Position numbers and translations under genes: made by a program. DNA of 64,000 bases from Stutzerimonas stutzeri (GTDB lineage: Bacteria > Pseudomonadota > Gammaproteobacteria > Pseudomonadales > Pseudomonadaceae): contig DDVX01000003.1 in assembly GCA_002345575.1 (NCBI GenBank), forward strand, positions 1 through 64,000, in the 5' to 3' direction. The notes under the pieces are model-generated. The model saw only the letters and a program-made list of their open reading frames with translations. It was not told the DNA's origin and searched no databases. Positions 51,171 to 61,135 of this stretch are shown in pieces (position 1 is the first letter of the stretch; every line of letters begins with the position of its first letter).

Positions 51171-52357
51171 GCGATCCCTTGCAGATAACCGTGCTCGGTG
51201 CGACGGGCTCCATCGGGCTGAGTACGCTGGACGTCATTGCCCGCCATCCAGGGCGCTACCAGGCTTTCGCCCTGACCGCCTTCAGTCGTATTGCCGAGCT
51301 ACGTGCACTGTGTTGTCGGTACCGCCCGCGATATGCCGTGGTAGCGAGCAGCGACCAGGCGCGGGTGTTGCAGGACCAACTGGTCAGCGATGGCCTACAG
51401 ACGCGCGTGCTGGTGGGTGAGGGCGGCTTGAGCGAAGTGGCGGCCCATCCGGAAACCGATGTAGTAATGGCGGCAATCGTCGGTGCGGCCGGTTTGCGAC
51501 CGACCCTGTCTGCGGTTCAGGCCGACAAGCGTGTATTGCTGGCGAACAAAGAGGCGCTGGTCATGTCTGGCGCTTTGTTCATGCAGGCGTTGCGCCAGAG
51601 TCGGGCGGTTCTGTTGCCCATTGATAGTGAGCACAATGCCATTTTTCAGTGTCTTCCCGGCGACTATGCTCAGGGTCTCGCAGGCGTTGGCGTGCGGCGA
51701 ATTTTGCTCACCGCATCCGGTGGGCCGTTTCGCGAATGGCCGCTGGAGCAGCTGGCCGACGTGAGTGTCGAGCAAGCCTGCACACACCCCAACTGGTCCA
51801 TGGGGCGCAAGATTTCCGTGGATTCGGCGAGCATGATGAACAAGGGGCTGGAGCTGATCGAGGCCTGCTGGCTGTTCGATGCGCGCCCGGATCAGGTCGA
51901 GGTAGTGATCCATCCCCAAAGCGTCATTCATTCGATGGTCGATTATATCGACGGCTCGGTACTGGCACAGCTGGGCAATCCCGACATGCGCACGCCCATC
52001 GCCCACGCCCTGGCTTGGCCGGAGCGTATCGACTCAGGCGTCTCTGCGTTGGATCTGGTGCGTATTGGTCACCTTGATTTCCATGCGCCCGACGAGCAGC
52101 GTTTTCCTTGTCTGCGCATGGCGCGTCAGGCCGCGCAGAATGGCGGGACGGCGCCAGCGATGCTCAATGCCGCCAACGAGGTGGCTGTCGATGCCTTCCT
52201 TGAAGGGCGGGTTCGCTTCACTGAAATCGCAAGTATCATCGAAGATGTTCTAAATCGTGAAGCGGCGACTGCAGTTCATTGTCTCGGTGATGTTCTAGGT
52301 GCCGATGCACAGGCCCGCAGGCTGGCGTCGCACTGGCTCGAGGGCCGCAACCGCTAA
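51167..52357 (+). CDS. dxr: 1-deoxy-D-xylulose 5-phosphate reductoisomerase
   Basis: Dxr (396 residues from the GTG at 51167) makes MEP, the first committed step of the non-mevalonate isoprenoid pathway, feeding uppS. The NADPH motif is VLGATGSIGLSTLDVIARHP. Further blocks are LLANKEALVMSGALFMQAL, LPIDSEHNAIFQCLPGD, LTASGGPFREWP, THPNWSMGRKISVDSASMMN and IVHPQSVIHSMV-like EVVIHPQSVIHSMVDYIDGS. The GTG overlaps the cdsA stop, and GTG gives the family length exactly. Confidence 0.95.
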   Translation: MSDPLQITVLGATGSIGLSTLDVIARHPGRYQAFALTAFSRIAELRALCCRYRPRYAVVASSDQARVLQDQLVSDGLQTRVLVGEGGLSEVAAHPETDVVMAAIVGAAGLRPTLSAVQADKRVLLANKEALVMSGALFMQALRQSRAVLLPIDSEHNAIFQCLPGDYAQGLAGVGVRRILLTASGGPFREWPLEQLADVSVEQACTHPNWSMGRKISVDSASMMNKGLELIEACWLFDARPDQVEVVIHPQSVIHSMVDYIDGSVLAQLGNPDMRTPIAHALAWPERIDSGVSALDLVRIGHLDFHAPDEQRFPCLRMARQAAQNGGTAPAMLNAANEVAVDAFLEGRVRFTEIASIIEDVLNREAATAVHCLGDVLGADAQARRLASHWLEGRNR

Positions 52358-52428
52358 CGGCCCGGCGTTCCGCCGACCGGGCAGGTGTGCCCACTGCTGC
52401 AAAACGGCCTTTCGAGGCAGAGGATTTT

Positions 52429-53781
52429 ATGAGCGCGCTGTACATGCTTGTCGGCACCCTGATTGCGTTGGGTGTCCTGGTGACCTTTCACGAATACGGG
52501 CATTTCTGGGTCGCACGGCGTTGTGGCGTCAAAGTGCTGCGTTTCTCGGTGGGCTTTGGGCGTCCCTTGTTGCGCTGGCATGATCGCCAGGGCACCGAGT
52601 TCGTCGTCGCGGCCATCCCGCTCGGCGGCTATGTGAAGATGCTCGACGAGCGCGAGGGTGATGTACCGGCCGCGCTGCTCGATCAGACCTTCAATCGCAA
52701 GACGGTGGGGCAGCGCTTCGCCATCGTCTCCGCCGGGCCGCTGGCCAACTTCCTGCTGGCGCTGGTGTTTTTCTGGGTGCTGGCGCTGTTGGGTAGCGAG
52801 CAGATTCGCCCGGTGGTGGGTGCAGTTGAGGTGGGCAGTCTGGCCGAAAAGGCCGGTTTGATGTCGGGCCAGGAAATCCTTGAGGTCAACGGCAAGCCCA
52901 CTTCGGGCTGGGCCGAAGTCAATCTGCAGTTGATCCGCCGCTTGGGCGAAAGCGGCCCGCTGGACATGCGCGTGCGCAGCCTGAACAGCAGTCAGGAACA
53001 GTCTGTGCGGTTGGAGCTGAACGATTGGCTGAAGGGGGCCGAAGAACCCGATCCGATAGGCTCGCTGGGTATCCGCCCCTGGCGACCGGCTATCGTTCCG
53101 GTGGTCGCCCAGCTGGACCCTGAAGGTCCTGCTCAGGCCGCCGGTGTGCGTTTGGGAGACCGCCTGGTCAGCCTTGATGGCAAGCCGCTGCAGGAATGGC
53201 AGGAAGTCATCGACCGGGTCCGGGTACTGCCGGGCAAACCCGCGTTGCTGGAAGTGGAGCGTGAAGGCCGCAATCTGGAACTGCCCCTGACTTTGGCGGC
53301 GCGTGGCGAAGGTGACGATCTTCGAGGTTATCTGGGTGCCGGTGTTGCGGCCGGCGAATGGCCTGAAGATATGCTGCGCACTATCAGCTACGGGCCTCTG
53401 GAGGCCATAGGTGAAGGGCTTCAGCGGACGTGGTCGATGAGTCTGCTGACCCTCGATTCTCTGAAGAAAATGCTCTTTGGCGAGCTCTCGGTAAAAAACT
53501 TGAGCGGCCCGATAACCATTGCTAAAGTGGCGGGCGCTTCTGCACAGTCCGGCCTGGGTGACTTTCTAAACTTCCTCGCCTATCTGAGCATTAGTCTTGG
53601 AATACTCAATCTTTTGCCTATTCCGGTTCTGGATGGGGGGCATTTGCTCTTCTATCTGGTCGAGTGGGTCCGTGGACGTCCCCTTTCGGACAAAGTCCAG
53701 GGTTGGGGAGTACAGATTGGTATCAGCCTGGTTATCGGGGTGATGCTGCTTGCGTTGGTCAATGATATTGGCCGGCTTTAA
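52429..53781 (+). CDS. rseP: Intramembrane zinc metalloprotease RseP
   Basis: RseP (450 residues) carries out the second cut of anti-sigma factors (MucA/RseA type), releasing the envelope-stress sigma factor, and also clears signal peptides. The zinc motif HEYGH (residues 21-25) sits in the first helix. Two PDZ domains lie at ~115-185 and ~205-285, and the LDG motif PIPVLDGGHLLFYLVEWVRG at ~395. The start at 52429 gives the exact family length. AGAGGA is just upstream. Confidence 0.95.
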   Translation: MSALYMLVGTLIALGVLVTFHEYGHFWVARRCGVKVLRFSVGFGRPLLRWHDRQGTEFVVAAIPLGGYVKMLDEREGDVPAALLDQTFNRKTVGQRFAIVSAGPLANFLLALVFFWVLALLGSEQIRPVVGAVEVGSLAEKAGLMSGQEILEVNGKPTSGWAEVNLQLIRRLGESGPLDMRVRSLNSSQEQSVRLELNDWLKGAEEPDPIGSLGIRPWRPAIVPVVAQLDPEGPAQAAGVRLGDRLVSLDGKPLQEWQEVIDRVRVLPGKPALLEVEREGRNLELPLTLAARGEGDDLRGYLGAGVAAGEWPEDMLRTISYGPLEAIGEGLQRTWSMSLLTLDSLKKMLFGELSVKNLSGPITIAKVAGASAQSGLGDFLNFLAYLSISLGILNLLPIPVLDGGHLLFYLVEWVRGRPLSDKVQGWGVQIGISLVIGVMLLALVNDIGRL

Positions 53782-53849
53782 TCGCCTACAACTTGATGTC
53801 GCCGCGCTCAGCGCAGGTTCAACTTTCAGGTTATAAAAGAAAGGACTTC

Positions 53850-56240
53850 ATGAAACGTCTGCTGCTACCTGCGGTGATTTCCGCACTGATGATTGCCGAA
53901 GTTCACGCCGAGTCCTTCACCATCTCCGATATACGTGTCAACGGCCTGCAGCGGGTTTCCGCCGGTAGCGTCTTCGGTGCCCTGCCGTTGAACGTCGGTC
54001 AGGCGGCTGACGACAGTCGCCTGGTAGATGCGACCCGTGCACTCTTTCGCACCGGCTTCTTTGAAGACATTCAGCTAGGCCGAGAAGGCGATGTGCTGGT
54101 CATCAGCGTAGTAGAGCGACCTTCGATTTCCGGTATCGAAATCGAAGGCAACAAGGCGATCAAGACCGAAGACCTTCTTTCCGGTTTGCAGCAGTCCGGC
54201 CTGGCCGAGGGCGAGATTTTCCAGCGCGCCACTCTTGAAGGCGTGCGCAACGAGCTTCAACGCCAGTATGTAGGCCAGGGGCGCTACTCGGCCACTATCG
54301 AAACCGAGGCCGTGCCGCAACCGCGTAACCGTGTCGCGTTGAAGATCACTATCAACGAAGGTTCAGTCGCTGCGATCAAGCACATCAACGTGGTGGGCAA
54401 CACCGTCTTTGCCGAAGAAGATCTGACCGATCTGTTTGAGCTGAAGACCACCAACTGGCTGTCGTTCTTCCGCAACGACGACAAGTATGCGCGCGAAAAA
54501 CTCTCCGGTGACCTTGAGCGCCTGCGTTCCTATTACCTGGATCGCGGCTACATCAATATGGATATCACCTCCACCCAGGTATCCATCACGCCGGACAAGA
54601 AGGATGTCTACGTCACGGTAAACATCGACGAAGGCGAGCGCTATACCGTTCGCGACGTCAAGCTCAGTGGTGACCTGAAGGTTCCTCAAGAGGAACTGCA
54701 GGCGCTGCTGCTGGCGAAAGAGGGCCAGGTTTTCTCGCGTAAGGTCATGACCACCACCTCGGAGCTGATCACGCGGCGGCTGGGTAACGAGGGTTATACC
54801 TTCGCCAACGTCAACGGCATTCCCGAAGCCAATGATGAGGACAATACCGTCTCGATCACCTTCGTGGTCGATCCCGGCAAGCGCGCCTACGTCAACCGTA
54901 TCAACTTCCGTGGCAACACCAAGACCGAAGATGAAGTGCTACGCCGCGAAATGCGTCAGATGGAAGGAGGCTGGGCTTCGACATACTTGATCGACCAGTC
55001 CAAAACACGTCTGGAGCGTCTGGGCTTCTTCAAGGAAGTCAACGTTGAAACCCCGCAAGTGCCGGGTACCGACGATCAGATCGACGTCAATTACAGTGTT
55101 GAAGAGCAACCATCAGGCTCGATTATGGCGAGTATAGGTTTCGCCCAGAATGCCGGTCTGATCCTGGGTGGCTCTATCAGCCAGAACAATTTCCTCGGTA
55201 CTGGTAATCGCGTTAGCATCGGCCTGACGCGCAGCGAATACCAGACGCGCTATAACTTCGGCTTTGTCGACCCCTACTGGACCGAAGACGGTGTCAGCCT
55301 TGGCTATAACGCCTTCTACCGCACCACCGACTACGATGAGTTGGATTACGACGTATCCAGCTATTCCGTAGACAGCCTGGGCGGCGGCATGAATATCGGC
55401 TATCCGATCAGCGAGACCTCACGTTTGTCCTTCGGTCTTTCTGTTCAGCAGGATGACCTGGATACCGGTCGTTACACCGTCGATGAAATCTATGACTTCA
55501 TGGAAGAAGAGGGTGACAGCTTCCTCAACTTCAAGGCGTCGGTGGGCTGGTCGGAATCGACGCTCAACCGTGGTGTGCTGGCGACCCGTGGCCACTCGCA
55601 GAGCCTTGTGTTTGAAACCACCATTCCGGGAAGCGATCTGTCGTTCTACAAGATCGACTATAGCGGTCAGCTGTTCGTGCCGATGACACAAAACTACACC
55701 CTGCGCATGCATACCCGTTTGGGTTATGGCGATGCCTACGGCTCAACGTCGGCCCTGCCATTCTACGAGCACTATTACGCCGGTGGCTTTAACTCGGTGC
55801 GCGGCTTCGAGGACAGTAGCCTTGGACCGCGCAGCACCCCAAGCAGAGCCTATGATGCGGCTGGCAATCTACTGCCGGAGGGGCGCTGTGACGCTACTGG
55901 GCGCTGTACCGATGATCAGGACGAGCTGCCCTTCGGAGGCAACGTTCTGGTGCAGGGCGGTCTGGAAGTGCTCTTCCCGATGCCTTTCGTAAAAGACCAG
56001 CGTTCGCTGCGTACATCCGTCTTTTGGGATGTGGGTAACGTTTACAACACCAACTGCCCGTCTGGTTCGGGCAGCAAGTGCAGCGACATCGATTTCGGCG
56101 ATATGGCCAGTTCGGTGGGCGTAGGCCTAACCTGGATTACCGCCATGGGCCCGCTGAGCTTCAGCCTGGCGATGCCGGTGGTCAAGCCTGACGAGTCCGA
56201 TACCCAAGTATTCCAGTTCTCCCTGGGACAAACCTTTTAA
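53850..56240 (+). CDS. bamA: Outer-membrane protein assembly factor BamA
   Basis: BamA (796 residues) inserts beta-barrel proteins into the outer membrane. A signal peptide (about 1-20, ending VHA) is followed by five POTRA repeats (~21-425) and a 16-strand barrel. The L6 VRGF motif is seen in GGFNSVRGFEDSSLGPRSTP. The protein ends in the aromatic FSLGQTF, a typical barrel end signal. AAGGA precedes the ATG. It lies between rseP and skp, the standard gammaproteobacterial order. Confidence 0.97.
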   Translation: MKRLLLPAVISALMIAEVHAESFTISDIRVNGLQRVSAGSVFGALPLNVGQAADDSRLVDATRALFRTGFFEDIQLGREGDVLVISVVERPSISGIEIEGNKAIKTEDLLSGLQQSGLAEGEIFQRATLEGVRNELQRQYVGQGRYSATIETEAVPQPRNRVALKITINEGSVAAIKHINVVGNTVFAEEDLTDLFELKTTNWLSFFRNDDKYAREKLSGDLERLRSYYLDRGYINMDITSTQVSITPDKKDVYVTVNIDEGERYTVRDVKLSGDLKVPQEELQALLLAKEGQVFSRKVMTTTSELITRRLGNEGYTFANVNGIPEANDEDNTVSITFVVDPGKRAYVNRINFRGNTKTEDEVLRREMRQMEGGWASTYLIDQSKTRLERLGFFKEVNVETPQVPGTDDQIDVNYSVEEQPSGSIMASIGFAQNAGLILGGSISQNNFLGTGNRVSIGLTRSEYQTRYNFGFVDPYWTEDGVSLGYNAFYRTTDYDELDYDVSSYSVDSLGGGMNIGYPISETSRLSFGLSVQQDDLDTGRYTVDEIYDFMEEEGDSFLNFKASVGWSESTLNRGVLATRGHSQSLVFETTIPGSDLSFYKIDYSGQLFVPMTQNYTLRMHTRLGYGDAYGSTSALPFYEHYYAGGFNSVRGFEDSSLGPRSTPSRAYDAAGNLLPEGRCDATGRCTDDQDELPFGGNVLVQGGLEVLFPMPFVKDQRSLRTSVFWDVGNVYNTNCPSGSGSKCSDIDFGDMASSVGVGLTWITAMGPLSFSLAMPVVKPDESDTQVFQFSLGQTF

Positions 56241-56243
56241 CGA

Positions 56244-56269
56244 CCTGGGGCGCTTCGCTCCGGGGTTTT
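56244..56269 (+). terminator. Hairpin after bamA with a short T run
   Basis: A nine-pair stem (56244-56252 with 56256-56264, including two G-T pairs) with a CTT loop, then GTTTTC. It lies between bamA and skp and could attenuate the downstream genes. Confidence 0.5.
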
Positions 56270-56289
56270 CTTTCAGAGTGGTATATACC

Positions 56290-56793
56290 GTGCGTAAGTT
56301 GACCCAACTGCTTTTCGTTGCTGCTGCACTGGTGGCAGCCCCCGCATTCGCCGACATGAAAATCGCAGTGCTGAACTATCAAATGGCTCTGCTCGAATCA
56401 GATGCCGCCAAGCGCTATTCGGTCGACGCGGAAAAGAAGTTCGGCCCGCAGCTGGACAAGTTGAAGGGCCTTGAAAACGATGCCAAACGCATCCAGGACC
56501 GTCTCGGCAAGGACGGCGACAAGATGCAGCAGGCCGAGCGTGAGCGCCTCGAGCTGGAATTCAAGCAGAAGGCCCGTGATTTCCAGTTCCTATCCAAGGA
56601 ACTCAATGAGTCCAAGGCTTCGGCTGACCGCGATATGCTTAAGCAGCTCAAGCCGAAGCTGGACAAGGCCGTTGAGGAAGTCATCAAGAAAGGCGACTAC
56701 GATCTGGTCCTTGAGCGTGGGGCGGTGGTCGATGTCAAACCCCAGCTTGATATCACCCGCCAAGTCATTGAGCGCATGAACCAACTGCGCTGA
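56290..56793 (+). CDS. skp: Periplasmic chaperone Skp (OmpH family)
   Basis: Skp holds unfolded outer-membrane proteins on the way to BamA. The best start is GTG 56290 (MRKLTQLLFVAAALVAAPAF-A signal). The mature part is the usual long coiled-coil (KKFGPQLDKLKGLENDAKRI, QAERERLELEFKQKARDFQF) with a C-terminal beta core (YDLVLERGAVVDVKPQLDIT). The length is 167 residues. Its stop overlaps lpxD. Confidence 0.93.
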   Translation: MRKLTQLLFVAAALVAAPAFADMKIAVLNYQMALLESDAAKRYSVDAEKKFGPQLDKLKGLENDAKRIQDRLGKDGDKMQQAERERLELEFKQKARDFQFLSKELNESKASADRDMLKQLKPKLDKAVEEVIKKGDYDLVLERGAVVDVKPQLDITRQVIERMNQLR

Positions 56794-57836
56794 TGAAAGG
56801 CTCTGTCTATACGCTCGGTGAACTCGCCGAGCAGCTGGGCGCCACTCTGCGTGGCGATGCGGCGCAGAAGGTGTCGGGTCTTGCCACACTTCAAGATGCA
56901 GGCCCGCATCAGCTCAGCTTTCTGGCCAACGCCCAGTACCGCAAATACCTCGCGGGCACCCGTGCCGGCGTCGTGCTGCTCAAACCGAAGGATGCCGAAG
57001 ACTATTCCGGCACTGCGCTATTTGTGGACAATCCCTATCTTGCCTATGCGCGCGTCTCGCATCTGTTTGAGACGCGTCCCAAGGCAGTCCGTGGCGCTCA
57101 TCCAAGTGCTGTCATCGATCCGAGCGCGACGATTGATCCGAGCGCCAGTATCGGCGCTCAGGTAGTGATCGAAGCGGACGTCTGGATAGGTGCGGATGTG
57201 GTGATTGGTGCCCAGTCGTTCGTAGGTGCACGTAGCCGGGTGGGGGCGGGCGGGCGGCTTGCTCCGCGCGTGACGCTCTGTCATGACGTCTACGTCGGTG
57301 AGCGGGTGGTGATCCAGCCAGGCGCGGTAATCGGTGGCGAAGGTTTCGGCTTCGCCAACGAAAGGGGCGGCTGGGAGAAAATTGCTCAGATCGGCGGCGT
57401 GCGTATCGGCGATGACGTCGAGATTGGCGCCAACACCACGATCGATCGTGGGGCGCTGTCGGATACGATCATTGGTAACGGCGTCAAGCTGGATAACCAG
57501 ATTATGATCGCGCACAACGTGCAGATCGGTGACAACACGGCCATGGCTGGTTGCTCCGGAATTTCCGGGAGCACCAAGGTTGGCCGCAATTGCATGATTG
57601 CTGGTGGCGCAGGCTTGGTCGGGCATATCGAGGTGTGCGACAACGTATTCATCACCGGCATGACCATGGTGACCCGATCTATTACCGAGCCAGGCAGCTA
57701 TTCCTCGGGTACGGCTATGCAGCCAGCCGGCGAATGGCGCAAGAGCGCCGCCAGAATCCGTCAGCTCGACGAGATCGCCCGCCGCCTGCAACAGGTGGAA
57801 AAACGCCTGCCCGCCGTGACCCCGGAAGGTGATTAG
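56793..57836 (+). CDS. lpxD: UDP-3-O-(3-hydroxyacyl)glucosamine N-acyltransferase
   Basis: LpxD (347 residues) adds the second hydroxy fatty acid in lipid A synthesis. The N-terminal uridine-binding domain (about 1-100) is followed by a left-handed beta helix of hexapeptides (IGADVVIGAQSFVGARSRVG...). The catalytic His region is NTTIDRGALSD...IMIAHNVQIG, and a C-terminal helix ends the trimer subunit (IRQLDEIARRLQQVEKRL). It starts at the skp stop. Confidence 0.96.
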   Translation: MKGSVYTLGELAEQLGATLRGDAAQKVSGLATLQDAGPHQLSFLANAQYRKYLAGTRAGVVLLKPKDAEDYSGTALFVDNPYLAYARVSHLFETRPKAVRGAHPSAVIDPSATIDPSASIGAQVVIEADVWIGADVVIGAQSFVGARSRVGAGGRLAPRVTLCHDVYVGERVVIQPGAVIGGEGFGFANERGGWEKIAQIGGVRIGDDVEIGANTTIDRGALSDTIIGNGVKLDNQIMIAHNVQIGDNTAMAGCSGISGSTKVGRNCMIAGGAGLVGHIEVCDNVFITGMTMVTRSITEPGSYSSGTAMQPAGEWRKSAARIRQLDEIARRLQQVEKRLPAVTPEGD

Positions 57837-57947
57837 TCTTCTGATGCCTGACTCTGTCTTCTGATTGCCCCGCCAGTCACTATCGACGGCTGGCTGCACC
57901 GCCGTGATGGCGTGCTGCTCCCCTACTCATTACAGGCTTTTCCACAC

Positions 57948-58388
57948 ATGATGGACATCAACGAAATTCGCGAATACTTGCCGCATCGGTACCCCTTTCT
58001 GCTGGTCGATCGGGTGGTTGAGCTGGATACGGAAACCAAGCGTGTTCGTGCTTACAAGAACGTCACCATCAACGAGCCGTTCTTCAATGGCCACTTTCCG
58101 CAGCATCCCATCATGCCGGGTGTGTTGATCATCGAAGCGATGGCTCAGGCGGCGGGATTGCTCGGTTTCAAGATGATGGGCGTCAAGCCGGCTGACGGCA
58201 CGCTCTATTACTTCGTTGGCTCGGATAAGCTGCGCTTTCGCCAGCCTGTGGTGCCAGGCGATCAGCTTGTGCTTGAAGCCTCCTTCATCAGTGCCAAACG
58301 CGGCATCTGGAAGTTCGATTGCCGCGCCAGCGTTGATGGCAAACCTGTATGCTCGGCTGAAATCATCTGTGCGGAACAGAAGATATGA
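57948..58388 (+). CDS. fabZ: 3-hydroxyacyl-ACP dehydratase FabZ
   Basis: FabZ (146 residues from MMDINEIREYLPHRYPFLLV) dehydrates hydroxyacyl-ACP in fatty-acid elongation and competes with LpxA for hydroxymyristoyl-ACP. The active-site His and Glu are in NGHFPQHPIMPGVLIIEAMA. The 111-base gap before it has a possible earlier start at 57912 without support. It overlaps lpxA by four bases. Confidence 0.96.
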   Translation: MMDINEIREYLPHRYPFLLVDRVVELDTETKRVRAYKNVTINEPFFNGHFPQHPIMPGVLIIEAMAQAAGLLGFKMMGVKPADGTLYYFVGSDKLRFRQPVVPGDQLVLEASFISAKRGIWKFDCRASVDGKPVCSAEIICAEQKI

Positions 58389-59161
58389 GCTTGATTGACC
58401 CTCGCGCCATCGTAGATCCTGCCGCACGGCTGGCCGATGACGTTCAGGTCGGACCCTGGTCGATCATCGGCCCGGACGTCGAGATCGGCGAGGGCACGGT
58501 GATTGCGCCCCACGTAATCATCAAGGGGCCGACTCGTATTGGCCGACACAACCGCATCTACCAGTTTTCTTCGGTTGGTGAGGATACGCCCGATCTCAAA
58601 TACAAGGGTGAGCCGACTCGTCTGGTGATCGGTGATCACAACGTGATCCGTGAAGGGGTGACGATCCACCGAGGCACCGTGCAAGACCGCGGCGAAACCA
58701 CCATCGGCGACCACAACCTGATCATGGCCTATGCGCATATTGGTCATGACAGCGTCATTGCCAACCATTGCATCCTGGTCAACAACACAGCGCTCGCCGG
58801 CCATGTGCATGTCGGTGACTGGGCGATTCTTTCCGGCTACACCCTGGTGCACCAGTACTGCCATATCGGCGCTTTCAGTTTCTCCGGAATGGGCACAGCC
58901 ATCGGTAAAGATGTACCTGCTTTCGTCACGGTATTCGGCAATCCGGCAGCGGCGCGCAGCATGAACTTTGAAGGCATGCGCCGTCGCGGTTTCAGCGCCG
59001 AGACCATCGCTGCCCTGCGCAACGCCTACAAGATTGTCTACCGCAAGGGGCTTACCGTCGAGCAGGCACTTGCCGAGCTGGCCGGCGATGCCGGAGCTTT
59101 CCCTGAAGTGGCGTTGTTTCGAGACTCGATCCAGGCATCCAGTCGTGGCATCACCCGCTGA
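58385..59161 (+). CDS. lpxA: UDP-N-acetylglucosamine O-acyltransferase
   Basis: LpxA (258 residues) carries out the first acylation of lipid A. A left-handed beta helix of hexapeptide repeats (VQVGPWSIIGPDVEIGEGTV...) contains the catalytic His of MAYAHIGHDSVIANHCILVN. The C-terminal helical region (FEGMRRRGFSAETIAALRNA) completes the fold. Translation is coupled to fabZ. Confidence 0.96.
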   Translation: MSLIDPRAIVDPAARLADDVQVGPWSIIGPDVEIGEGTVIAPHVIIKGPTRIGRHNRIYQFSSVGEDTPDLKYKGEPTRLVIGDHNVIREGVTIHRGTVQDRGETTIGDHNLIMAYAHIGHDSVIANHCILVNNTALAGHVHVGDWAILSGYTLVHQYCHIGAFSFSGMGTAIGKDVPAFVTVFGNPAAARSMNFEGMRRRGFSAETIAALRNAYKIVYRKGLTVEQALAELAGDAGAFPEVALFRDSIQASSRGITR

Positions 59162-59162
59162 C

Positions 59163-60296
59163 ATGTCCAAGCCTCTGCTAGTGGCACTGGTCGCCGGAGA
59201 GGCTTCAGGCGACATCCTTGGTGCAGGGTTGATGCAGGCGCTCAAGGCGCAGCGTCCCGATGTCCGTTTCGTCGGGGTTGGCGGGCCACGAATGGAAGCT
59301 CAGGGGCTTAAATCTTACTTTCCGATCGAGCGCCTCTCCGTCATGGGATTGGTGGAAGTGCTCGGTCGTCTGCCTGAGCTGCTGAAGCGGCGCAAGCGCC
59401 TGGTGCATACGCTGTCAGAGCTGCGTCCCGACGTGTTCATCGGCATTGACGCGCCCGACTTCAACCTGGATCTGGCGCTGAAGCTGCGGCGGGCCGGCAT
59501 AAAAACCGTACATTACGTTAGCCCTTCGGTGTGGGCCTGGCGGCAAAAACGCGTGCTGAAGATTCGTGCCGCCTGCGACTTGATGCTTACGCTGTTCCCG
59601 TTCGAAGCAAAGTTTTATGACGAACATCAGGTGGCGGTATGTTTCGTCGGTCATCCCCTGGCCGATGCTATCCCGCTGGAGTCTGATCGGGACGCGGCGC
59701 GCGATGCGCTCAATCTGCCTCGGGAAGGGCATGTCGTGGCCCTGATGCCAGGCAGTCGTGGCGGCGAGGTCGGACGTCTGGGCGAGCTGTTCCTGAATGC
59801 GGCTGACCGTCTGCGGGCGATGCGCCCCGGCATTCATTTCGTGATGCCCTGCGCCAGTCCCGAACGTCGCGCGCAGCTTGAGCAGATGTTGGCCGGCCGC
59901 GACCTGCCGTTGACCCTGCTGGATGGTCGTTCCCACGAAGCGCTCGCTGCATGTAACGCAGTACTGATCGCTTCCGGTACGGCGACGCTCGAGGCGTTGT
60001 TGTACAAGCGCCCGATGGTAGTGGCCTACAGCGTTGCGCCGATGACCTTCGCCATTCTCAAACGGCTCGTGAAAAGCCCCTACGTCGCACTGCCCAATTT
60101 GCTCGCGCAGCGCCTGCTGGTGCCCGAGCTGTTGCAGGATGCGGCGACGCCTGAGGCCATGGCACAACTGCTGTCACCCTTGCTGAGCCATGGTGAGGTG
60201 CAAACGGAAGGTTTTGACGCCATTCACCGCACCTTGCGCCGCGATGCGTCGAACCGGGCTGCCCAGGCGGTACTCGGGCTGGTAGAGGCAAACTGA
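59163..60296 (+). CDS. lpxB: Lipid A disaccharide synthase
   Basis: LpxB (377 residues) joins UDP-diacylglucosamine and lipid X into the lipid A disaccharide at the inner membrane. Its GT-B fold shows LVAGEASGDILGAGLMQALK, MGLVEVLGRLPELLKRRKRL, IGIDAPDFNLDLALKLRRAG, YVSPSVWAWRQKRVLKI and ASGTATLEALLYKRPMVVAY. The ATG at 59163 lies one base after the lpxA stop. Confidence 0.96.
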   Translation: MSKPLLVALVAGEASGDILGAGLMQALKAQRPDVRFVGVGGPRMEAQGLKSYFPIERLSVMGLVEVLGRLPELLKRRKRLVHTLSELRPDVFIGIDAPDFNLDLALKLRRAGIKTVHYVSPSVWAWRQKRVLKIRAACDLMLTLFPFEAKFYDEHQVAVCFVGHPLADAIPLESDRDAARDALNLPREGHVVALMPGSRGGEVGRLGELFLNAADRLRAMRPGIHFVMPCASPERRAQLEQMLAGRDLPLTLLDGRSHEALAACNAVLIASGTATLEALLYKRPMVVAYSVAPMTFAILKRLVKSPYVALPNLLAQRLLVPELLQDAATPEAMAQLLSPLLSHGEVQTEGFDAIHRTLRRDASNRAAQAVLGLVEAN

Positions 60297-60907
60297 TGCA
60301 GATGGGGCTGGATTTCAGTCTGGTTGAAGAGCTGGTGGCCGGCGTCGACGAGGTGGGCCGCGGGCCGCTGTGCGGGCCGGTAGTCACAGCTGCGGTGATT
60401 CTCGATCCCTTGCGTCCCATCATCGGACTCAATGATTCGAAAAAGCTCACTGAGGCGAAGCGCGAAGCGCTGTTCGATGAGATTTGCGAGAAGGCACTGG
60501 CCTGGTGCATCGCTCGCGCCGAGGTCGAGGAGATTGACCGCCTCAATATTCTGCACGCCACCATGCTGGCCATGCAGCGTGCCGTCGAAGGGCTTAGCAT
60601 TACCCCGAAACTGGCACTGATCGACGGCAACCGTTGTCCGCAGCTTGGCGTGCCCTGCGCGCCAGTAATCCAGGGTGACAGTCAGGTACCGGCCATCGCT
60701 GCTGCTTCGATTCTGGCTAAGGTGAGTCGCGACCGGGAAATGCAGGCGTTCGACCTGATCTACCCCGGCTACGGCCTGCGCGGCCATAAAGGCTACCCGA
60801 CTCCCCTTCATCTCGAAGCTCTGCAGCGTCTCGGCGCCACACCAATCCATCGTCGCAGCTTCGCCCCGGTGCGCCGGGCGCTGGAGCAGATGCTCGAAAC
60901 GCCATAA
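60296..60907 (+). CDS. rnhB: Ribonuclease HII
   Basis: RnhB (203 residues) removes ribonucleotides misincorporated in DNA. The catalytic acidic pair is in VAGVDEVGRGPLCGPVVTAA (Asp-Glu), with Asp in ALIDGNRCP and Asp in SRDREM. The C-terminal GYGLRGHKGYPTPLHLEAL is typical. It overlaps the lpxB stop. The 228 bases after it hold the dnaE promoter region, with a TATGAT -10-like sequence at 61081. Confidence 0.95.
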   Translation: MQMGLDFSLVEELVAGVDEVGRGPLCGPVVTAAVILDPLRPIIGLNDSKKLTEAKREALFDEICEKALAWCIARAEVEEIDRLNILHATMLAMQRAVEGLSITPKLALIDGNRCPQLGVPCAPVIQGDSQVPAIAAASILAKVSRDREMQAFDLIYPGYGLRGHKGYPTPLHLEALQRLGATPIHRRSFAPVRRALEQMLETP

Positions 60908-61135
60908 GGCGCTGTGGGTCCGGCTTGCGCTAGTTAGCGGGTGAGCCGCCGCATCGGAAAAATGCTCCATCGCTTCGCTCGCTGCCGCCAGTGAAGGATA
61001 AATCTCGGGGTGGCTACGGGCGGATAATTGCGGTTTTCAGCAGCCGACCGTCCTTCCTGAGGTGTTGCTCGACGCCCTGCTATGATGCTTTCCGCTACAA
61101 TCGCTGCCCCCAGTAAGTCGCGTCCAGGTTCAGTC